In this document: one piece after another, positions 58,283 through 64,000 of the stretch
How positions within the stretch are numbered: the first letter of the stretch is position 1
Layout of the letters: each line of letters opens with the position of its first letter
Assembly (NCBI RefSeq): GCF_007670255.1
Contig: NZ_SZVS01000005.1
Span: 248,001 to 312,000 of the forward strand
DNA: 64,000 nucleotides
Direction of reading: 5' to 3'
DNA from: Paenarthrobacter nicotinovorans
GTDB lineage: Bacteria; Actinomycetota; Actinomycetes; Actinomycetales; Micrococcaceae
Program-made: the position numbers and the translations under genes
Notes under the pieces: model-generated
What the model was told of the DNA's origin: nothing
What the model saw: the letters and a program-made list of their open reading frames with translations, nothing else
Databases searched by the model: none

Positions 58283-59611
58283 TCAGGCCAGGCTGTCTTC
58301 CTTGGCTTCGACGGACCGGGAAGCGGCAGGCTTCCGCGTGATCAACGCCGACAGGTGTGCCTGCTGCTGGCGGAAGTGGCCGTGCGCGGTGAGCCCGAAC
58401 TCGTAGGCGGACTCGGCGTGCTGCGTGAGGTCGACTCCGGTGATCTCGTGCTCGTGCGGAACGCGGAAGCCGATGGTCTTGTTGATGATCCGGCCGATCA
58501 CCAGGGTGCCCAGGCCGGACAGGGCGATCGTGATGATGACAGCCACGGTCTGCGCGATGAGCTGCTGGGGGCCGCCGCCGTAGAAGAGGCCGCCGCCAAC
58601 CCCGTCAACAGGGAAGGCGATGAAGCCGAGGGAAAGGGTGCCGATGACGCCGGCGCCGAAGTGCACGCCCACCACATCAAGGGAGTCGTCGAAGCCGAAC
58701 TTGTACTTCAAATCAACGAACACGGCGCAGGCAGCTCCGGCCACAAGGCCCAGGCCAACAGCGGCCAGCGGGGTGATGTTGGCGCAGGAGGGGGTGATGG
58801 CCACGAGGCCGGCAACGACGCCGGATGCCGCGCCCAGGGACGTGGGGTGGCCGTGACGGATCTTCTCGACGACGAGCCAGCTGAGCATCGCCGCGGCAGG
58901 AGTTACCAGCGTGTTGACCCAGATCAGGCCGGCCTGTTCGGCTGTGGTCGCGGCACCGCCGTTGAAGCCGAACCAGCCGAACCAGAGGATTGCTGCGCCG
59001 ATCATGATGAACGGGACGTTGTGCGGGCGGTGGTTGGGGTCCTTGGCGAATCCGTGACGCTTTCCCACGATCAATGCGAGGACGAAAGCGGCTGTTCCCG
59101 AGCTGACCTCAACTACTGCGCCACCGGCAAAGTCGATCACCTGGCCGAAGACATCGGTGATTGCACCGCCGGCGCTCATCAGGCCGCCGCCCCACACCAT
59201 GTAGGCCAAGGGGCAGTACACAACGGTGACCCAGATCGGCACGAACAGCGCCCAGGCTCCGAACTTGGCCCGGTCGGCGATGGCACCACTGATGAGTGCG
59301 ACGGTGATGATGGCGAAGGTCGCAGCGAAGGTTGCCTTGATGAGATCGGGGGTGCCTACGAGGTCCTGCAGGCCGAAGTGCGCGAAGGGATTGCCGAACA
59401 GCCCAAGGAAGCCGTCGCCGGTGGTCATCGAGTAGCCCCAAAGGACCCACACGACGCCCACGATGCCGGCCGAGATGAAGCTCATCATGATCATGTTCAG
59501 TGCTGCCTTGGCGCGGGTCATGCCGCCGTAGAACAAACCGAGGCCCGGGGTCATGAAGAGCACCATTGCCGCCGACAACATCATCCAGACGTTCTGCGCA
59601 GAGATCTCCAC
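58283..59611 (-). CDS. amtB: ammonium transporter
   Basis: 442 aa; the GTG start at 59611 is preferred because AAGGGA precedes it and the product then begins VEISAQNVWMMLSAAMVLFM. Eleven helices with GLGLFYGGMTRAKAALNMIM, GCGGG-like MVWGGGLMSAGGAITDV, FAGGAVVEVSSGTAAFVLAL (with the AmtB pore environment) and VGVHFGAGVIGTLSLGF. The conserved His residues of the pore are in VGVHFGAG and near the C-terminus of TM5 by family analogy. No glnK follows, unlike in most bacteria. Confidence 0.93.
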   Translation of the reverse strand: MEISAQNVWMMLSAAMVLFMTPGLGLFYGGMTRAKAALNMIMMSFISAGIVGVVWVLWGYSMTTGDGFLGLFGNPFAHFGLQDLVGTPDLIKATFAATFAIITVALISGAIADRAKFGAWALFVPIWVTVVYCPLAYMVWGGGLMSAGGAITDVFGQVIDFAGGAVVEVSSGTAAFVLALIVGKRHGFAKDPNHRPHNVPFIMIGAAILWFGWFGFNGGAATTAEQAGLIWVNTLVTPAAAMLSWLVVEKIRHGHPTSLGAASGVVAGLVAITPSCANITPLAAVGLGLVAGAACAVFVDLKYKFGFDDSLDVVGVHFGAGVIGTLSLGFIAFPVDGVGGGLFYGGGPQQLIAQTVAVIITIALSGLGTLVIGRIINKTIGFRVPHEHEITGVDLTQHAESAYEFGLTAHGHFRQQQAHLSALITRKPAASRSVEAKEDSLA

Positions 59612-59720
59612 CTGCGTTCCCTTCTTATCAAGCCTGTCCGAAACGGGCTGGACGAATCCGGCCCTCGCTAGCCCCCCGATCAATATTCGGTGAGCTATGT
59701 TTCCGACTCAGAAGAGCAAA

Positions 59721-59736
59721 GTTGCAGATAAGTTAC
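59721..59736 (-). promoter_or_regulatory. possible GlnR box upstream of amtB
   Basis: On the minus strand GTAAC-TTATCT-GCAAC, about 110 bp before the start, approximates the actinobacterial GlnR pattern GTNAC-N6-GAAAC. A GGAAAC lies a further two helical turns towards the gene (59699-59704). Nitrogen control by GlnR would be expected for amtB. Confidence 0.4.
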
Positions 59737-59785
59737 AGAAATCTCCGGTTCGTGAAGATCAGGTCACTGGCATGTTTCAAGGATG

Positions 59786-61048
59786 TTAACGGCGCTTCTC
59801 CCGCGGCCCGGCAGGGTAGCCGCCGCGGCGGCTGGCGATGATGATCGCCAGCGCTATCGCCGTCGGAATCGCAGCTGCCAGCGGAACCAGTTGGGCGCCG
59901 AAGCTCGTGAGGGCGAATGCGCCGTACACAGCGCCGACGGCGATGCCCAGTTGGATGGTCACCACCGTGAGACCGTTGGCAGCGTCCTTGTGCTCTCCGC
60001 CCGCGCGCAGGATCGCCGCCTGGTTGTAGATACCTACGGCACCGAACGCGATTCCCCACAATGTCATCAGGCCAAAAGCGCCCACCCAGGTGCCGCCCAC
60101 CGCAGGCAGCAGGGCGAAAGCCAGCGTCAAAAGGACGACGGCGGCAATCACCGAACGCCGCGGGTGCGAGTCAGCGGTCATGCCGGCAATCCAGATGCCC
60201 ACCAGGCTGGCCACTCCCACCACGGAGAGGGACAGGCTGGTAGCGGATTCAGGAAGACCTGATGCGAGCAGGAACGGCGCAACGTAGGTGAAGAGCGTGA
60301 AATGGGCCAGTAACAGCAGGGGCCAGGCGATGGCGATGGCGACCACACCCGGCAGTTTCATTGCCGCCCGCAGTGACGGAACATTTCGGCTGCCGTGATC
60401 ATGGGCTCCGGGAAGAAGCCAGAAAGCAAGCACCGCCAAGAGCACACCTACTCCCGCAAGGACGAGGAAGGATGCCCGCCACGTCATCAGCGATCCCATG
60501 AGAGTGCCGATCGGAGCGCCCACGGCGAGTGCGATGCTGTTGCCGCTGAACACAACCGCCATGGCCTTGCCAACGGAGTGGGCCGGAACGATTCGTGCCA
60601 CGAAGGGCGCCATGCTGGACCACAGCATGCCGTGTGCGATGCCGCCAAGAAGCCTGGCACCGATGGCCCACCCCAAGGCGGGGCTCAATGCCAGCAGGAC
60701 ATTGCTCAGCGCAAAGGCCAGGACGGTCGCTATCAGCAGGGTTTTCCGGGGCAACCTTCCGGCCAGGAAACGCGAGAGGGGCAGGGCAGTGAACACGATA
60801 ATGGCCGCGTATACCGCCGTCAGTGAACCTACGGCTGATTCCTCCACGCCCAGGTCCCGGCTGATCTGGGGCAGCAACCCGGAGGGCAGGAGTTCCGTTG
60901 TTACCGCGGTGAAGCCGGCAGCTGCAAGCACCAACAGGCCACCCCACGGGATCTTGGCCGGCCGGTGGCTTGCTGGCTGGTCCCGGGATGTCGCCTCCTC
61001 CGGCCTGGGCGCTTGCTGGGTGTCTGCCGCGGCAGGGTCCTGCGTCAA
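59786..61048 (-). CDS. MFS exporter, AraJ/drug-H+ antiporter type
   Basis: 420 aa; the TTG start at 61048 is fixed by AAGGAG 6 nt upstream. A 35-residue polar N-terminus is followed by 12 helices. TTELLPSGLLPQISRDLGVE in TM1 and RFLAGRLPRKTLLIATVLAF are the markers of the DHA1 subgroup that includes AraJ, YdhP and YbcL-like sugar or drug exporters. Substrate unknown. Divergent from the glutamine amidotransferase gene. Confidence 0.9.
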   Translation of the reverse strand: MTQDPAAADTQQAPRPEEATSRDQPASHRPAKIPWGGLLVLAAAGFTAVTTELLPSGLLPQISRDLGVEESAVGSLTAVYAAIIVFTALPLSRFLAGRLPRKTLLIATVLAFALSNVLLALSPALGWAIGARLLGGIAHGMLWSSMAPFVARIVPAHSVGKAMAVVFSGNSIALAVGAPIGTLMGSLMTWRASFLVLAGVGVLLAVLAFWLLPGAHDHGSRNVPSLRAAMKLPGVVAIAIAWPLLLLAHFTLFTYVAPFLLASGLPESATSLSLSVVGVASLVGIWIAGMTADSHPRRSVIAAVVLLTLAFALLPAVGGTWVGAFGLMTLWGIAFGAVGIYNQAAILRAGGEHKDAANGLTVVTIQLGIAVGAVYGAFALTSFGAQLVPLAAAIPTAIALAIIIASRRGGYPAGPREKRR

Positions 61049-61191
61049 AGACGTCTCCTTTGGTGTGGGTCGCGTTTCGGGGCGTTAGCGCGAACAATCA
61101 CAACGCTACGCAACGAAAGCCTGCGGAGGGAGTGTCTGTCAGACCCACCCAGCACTTGGAATCTGCAGGCAACCTCCCGCACACTGGGCCT

Positions 61192-61923
61192 GTGAAGCCG
61201 TTCCTCCTGCTGGCCACCCGCGCCGAAGACGCCGCAGCCGATGATGAATACCAGGCCTACCTGCGCTATTGCGGCTTGGAGGAGCCCCAACTTGTCCGCG
61301 TCCGCCTGGAATCCGGCCCCATGCCGCCCGTCGATCTGGCGGACTACTCCGGGGTGATCGTCGGCGGGAGCCCGTACACATCCAGCGACCCTGTGGAGGA
61401 CAAGAGCCCTGACCAGATTCGTGTCGAAGCTGAGCTCTCGGCCCTGCTGGACCGGATCGTGGCTGAGGACTTCCCTTTCCTGGGTGCCTGCTACGGCGTC
61501 GGAACGCTGGGAGTACACCAAGGCGCTCTCATCGACCGGCGCTTCGGTGAACCGGTGGGCGCCACGGAGATCAGGCTGACTGCGGAAGGGGAACGGGATC
61601 CCATGCTGCAGGGTGTCCCATTGACCTTCGAGGCGTTCGTCGGGCACAAAGAGGCATGCAGCAAACTCCCGGGCCACGCGGTGTTGTTGGCGAGCTCAGC
61701 GGCGTGCCCCGTTCATATGTTTCGGATCAAGAACAACCTCTACGCCACACAGTTCCATCCGGAGCTCGACGCCGATGGCCTCATTACCCGTATCAACATC
61801 TACAAGAACGCAGGGTACTTTCCGCCCCACGAAGCCGATGCGCTCATGGCAGCTGCCCGGGAGACGTCCGTAAGGGAACCCATGCGGGTGCTCCGGAACT
61901 TCGCGCGGCGGTACGCACGCTAG
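61192..61923 (+). CDS. class I glutamine amidotransferase
   Basis: 243 aa, GTG 61192, probably leaderless (ACACTG 7-9 nt upstream). The GATase core has VIVGGSPYTSS (oxyanion side), the nucleophile FLGACYGVGTLG (C100) and the histidine-glutamate pair in TQFHPELDA (H189, E191). This group, annotated GMP-synthase-like, often acts on gamma-glutamyl compounds. Partner synthase absent. Followed by a hairpin terminator. Confidence 0.92.
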   Translation: MKPFLLLATRAEDAAADDEYQAYLRYCGLEEPQLVRVRLESGPMPPVDLADYSGVIVGGSPYTSSDPVEDKSPDQIRVEAELSALLDRIVAEDFPFLGACYGVGTLGVHQGALIDRRFGEPVGATEIRLTAEGERDPMLQGVPLTFEAFVGHKEACSKLPGHAVLLASSAACPVHMFRIKNNLYATQFHPELDADGLITRINIYKNAGYFPPHEADALMAAARETSVREPMRVLRNFARRYAR

Positions 61924-61983
61924 TTGTGCGGCCTGCTTTGCGTGCTTGGGAGACACCTTGGGGCGCAGAGCAGGCCTCGCAAC
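61923..61983. terminator. hairpin between convergent genes
   Basis: 61923-61937 and 61969-61983 pair at 13 of 15 positions with a 31-nt interior. Lies between the amidotransferase stop and the stop of the penicillin-binding protein gene. Confidence 0.6.
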
Positions 61984-61998
61984 GCAGGGGCCCCCGGC

Positions 61999-64000
61999 TT
62001 ACCGCGCCGCGGGAGGAGAAGTGCTGGGCTGTGGTGCGGGCGGGGGAGCTGGTGCCGGGAACGGCCCGCTCGGGTAGAGTGCCGTGGCTTCCATCATGTA
62101 ATTGGCCCACTGCGGGCCGGCGATCATGTAGCCGTCCAAGGACTTGTAGAACTTCCCGTTGATGGTGACGTTTTGACCCGCCCGCTGTTGTCCCGCCGTC
62201 GTGTCTCCAAAGAACGACGCCGTGGCGAGCGTCGTCGTGTACCCGGCCACCCAGGTGGCACCGTTGTTGTTGGACGTGCCGGTCTTGGCCGCTACCGGAA
62301 CCCGGCTCTGGACTTTCGGTTCGATGTAGACGCCGGAACCCAGCTTGAGCACGTCCTGCAGGACGGCGTTGACGCCGCGCGCGACGGCCGGCTTGACGGC
62401 GTCGCGGCAGTCGGGCGTTTGGGCTTCGTATTCCCGTCCTTGGGCGTCGCTGATCCCCGTGATGGCGATGGGCTCGCAGTAGGTGCCGTCGTTGGCGAAG
62501 GTTGCGTAGGCGCTCGCCAGGATGACAGGCGCGACGCCGATGGAGCCCAGGAGGTTGCCGATCTGGTGCATGTTGATCGGTGCATTATCCAAACCGCTGT
62601 GAAGGCCAACAGTGTCCACCATGCGCTGGATTCCGCAGAAGTCCAGCTGGGCTGCGGTGGCGAAGGTTGCCGTGTTGATGGAGTTGTAGAGGCCGTAATT
62701 GATCGGCATGGGTCGGTAGTAGCCGGGGTCGTTGTTCTGGAGATCGTCATCCGCCCCAAGGTTCTGTGCTTTTTGCGCGGTGCTGTAGCCGCCCAGCACC
62801 TTGCCGCAACTGGAACGCCAGGGGAAGCCCACGGGGTAGACCCTCCGGGAGGCATCCACCACAGCAGTGGGGTTCTTGCCTTCGTTGAGCCACTCGGCGT
62901 AAATGAACGGCTTCATGGTGGAGCCGGGCTGGAATCCTCCGGCCCCGTTGAGGTCATAGCCGTTCTCATCTTTGGCATCGACGTTGAAGTTCAGTTGGGT
63001 ATCGAACTTTCCGTCCTGGGGGACGAAGACTGTATTTTGTGCCATTGCGAGGATCTTGCCCGTGCCCGGCTGCACCGTGGTCATCGCAGCGCCCCACTTG
63101 TCCGTGTTGTCGCCGGCGGAGGCGTCCACCTGTTGCTGTGCGACTGCCTGCAGCCTGCTGTCCAAGGTGGTGGTGATGGTGAGCCCGCCCCGGTAGAGCA
63201 GCCTCTCACGGTCCTGGACAGTATCACCGTAGGCCTCGTCGTTGAGGATGAGGTGCGATACGTAATCACAGAAATAGGTGGCGATCGCAGCTCCGGCGCA
63301 GCCTTGCAGGGACGGGGTAATCTGCAATTCCACGGGAGTGGCCACTGCAACCCCATGGTCCACGGCCGTGATCATCTTTTGCTCCAGCATCCGGTCAAGG
63401 ACAAGGTTCCGCCGTGCCAACGCCGCGGCGGGGTCCACGGTGGGATCGTAGATGCTGGGTCCGTTCACCAACCCGGCCAGCAATGCAGCCTGGGGGAGCG
63501 TCAGGTCCGCCGCGGAGGTGCTGAAGAAGTACCGCGACGCGGCTTCGATGCCATAGGCATTCCGGTTGAAGAACACGATGTTCAGGTATCCCTCGAGGAT
63601 CTGGTCCTTGGTGAATCGCTTCTCCAGCTCCAGGGCAAGCTTGATCTCGCGCAGTTTGTCTCCCACGGTCTTTTCGCCGCTGAGTACTACATCCTCCGGG
63701 CGGCCTTGCGAGAGCCGTGATTCATTCAGCACATTGGTCACGTACTGCTGCGTCAGCGTGGAGGCGCCCTGTTTGGTTCCCTTGGTCAAGTTGGACGTCA
63801 AGGCACGCATGATTCCGTGTGCATCAACACCGGCGTGCTCGTAAAAGCGGCTGTCTTCGATGGCCACGATCCCTTCGCGGATGAAGGGCGACATATCCTC
63901 GAGGGGAACCTTGACCCTGTTCTCTGCGTAGAACGTCGCGATGAGTTGGCCGTCCGCGGTGACCACCTTGCTGGAAAGGGAGGGTGACTCCACATCCAGC
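61999..64000 (-). CDS. class A penicillin-binding protein (5' end outside window)
   Basis: At least 667 residues; the N-terminus, with its membrane anchor, lies beyond position 64000. The glycosyltransferase domain has EDSRFYEHAGVD (catalytic Glu), KQGASTLTQQYV and RNAYGIEAASRYFF. The transpeptidase has PGSTMKPF (SxxK serine), YNSINTATF (SxN) and AAKTGTSNNN (KTG). The C-terminus is a Pro-rich tail (PAPAPPPAPQ) typical of actinobacterial PBPs. Polymerises and cross-links peptidoglycan outside the membrane. Confidence 0.95.
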   Translation of the reverse strand, partial: LDVESPSLSSKVVTADGQLIATFYAENRVKVPLEDMSPFIREGIVAIEDSRFYEHAGVDAHGIMRALTSNLTKGTKQGASTLTQQYVTNVLNESRLSQGRPEDVVLSGEKTVGDKLREIKLALELEKRFTKDQILEGYLNIVFFNRNAYGIEAASRYFFSTSAADLTLPQAALLAGLVNGPSIYDPTVDPAAALARRNLVLDRMLEQKMITAVDHGVAVATPVELQITPSLQGCAGAAIATYFCDYVSHLILNDEAYGDTVQDRERLLYRGGLTITTTLDSRLQAVAQQQVDASAGDNTDKWGAAMTTVQPGTGKILAMAQNTVFVPQDGKFDTQLNFNVDAKDENGYDLNGAGGFQPGSTMKPFIYAEWLNEGKNPTAVVDASRRVYPVGFPWRSSCGKVLGGYSTAQKAQNLGADDDLQNNDPGYYRPMPINYGLYNSINTATFATAAQLDFCGIQRMVDTVGLHSGLDNAPINMHQIGNLLGSIGVAPVILASAYATFANDGTYCEPIAITGISDAQGREYEAQTPDCRDAVKPAVARGVNAVLQDVLKLGSGVYIEPKVQSRVPVAAKTGTSNNNGATWVAGYTTTLATASFFGDTTAGQQRAGQNVTINGKFYKSLDGYMIAGPQWANYMMEATALYPSGPFPAPAPPPAPQPSTSPPAAR

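Overview
The window looks like chromosomal DNA of a high-GC actinobacterium, most likely a soil member of the Micrococcaceae (Arthrobacter/Paenarthrobacter type). This is inferred from GC-rich wobble positions, many GTG/TTG starts, probable leaderless promoters (TANNNT 6-7 nt before the start codon), a cystathionine beta-synthase of mycobacterial size, and a SAM-IV-type riboswitch, a class found mainly in Actinobacteria. No rRNA, tRNA, CRISPR array, transposase or phage gene was seen.

Left part (1-14.9 kb). The 5' edge holds the start of an ABC ATPase gene preceded by two very small hydrophobic ORFs, a bacteriocin-like arrangement, and then a periodic array of CTAGGTG boxes. Next come gamma-glutamyltransferase, a membrane protein, an SQR-like flavoprotein, and an SPFH protein plus degenerate NAD-kinase operon facing a Nudix-type (NrtR-like) regulator across two 21-bp palindromes. 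From 9 to 13.2 kb lie small membrane, acidic and lipoprotein genes with a divergent NRAMP transporter, two PRC-barrel-like proteins and an SRPBCC protein. A CYTH-CHAD protein follows.

Middle (15-28.7 kb). A two-subunit ABC exporter, a catalase-related-type protein, a MOSC protein, a self-regulated membrane/XRE pair, a hydrolase, a Nudix protein, a GH16-like secreted enzyme convergent with a polysaccharide glycosyltransferase and a LAxTG-tailed peptide, an SDR and an APC permease.

Sulfur-acquisition island (28.8-48 kb). GNAT, four or more flavin-dependent (LLM) monooxygenases, divergent metQ and metNI, cystathionine beta-synthase, MFS exporter, rhodanese, and a SAM-IV-riboswitch-led operon of two LLM monooxygenases with a peptide-type ABC importer. 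The likely logic is uptake of organosulfur compounds, oxidative C-S cleavage, and re-entry into cysteine and methionine. The SAM riboswitch ties at least one operon to methionine status.

Right part (48-64 kb). Adenylate kinase paralogue, a three-gene cassette (acyl-CoA-dehydrogenase-like, PIG-L/methyltransferase fusion, glycosyltransferase), a large secreted beta-propeller/FG-GAP protein of lower GC, a SulP-carbonic anhydrase fusion, a DUF1992 protein, AmtB, an MFS exporter, a glutamine amidotransferase and a truncated class A penicillin-binding protein.

Non-coding structure is unusually rich: tandem arrays of exactly 32-bp repeats at two convergent gene junctions, a family of long palindromic intergenic elements, operator pairs next to their probable regulators, and a motif (consensus TAAGTTTACTGAT) shared by several small-gene promoters.
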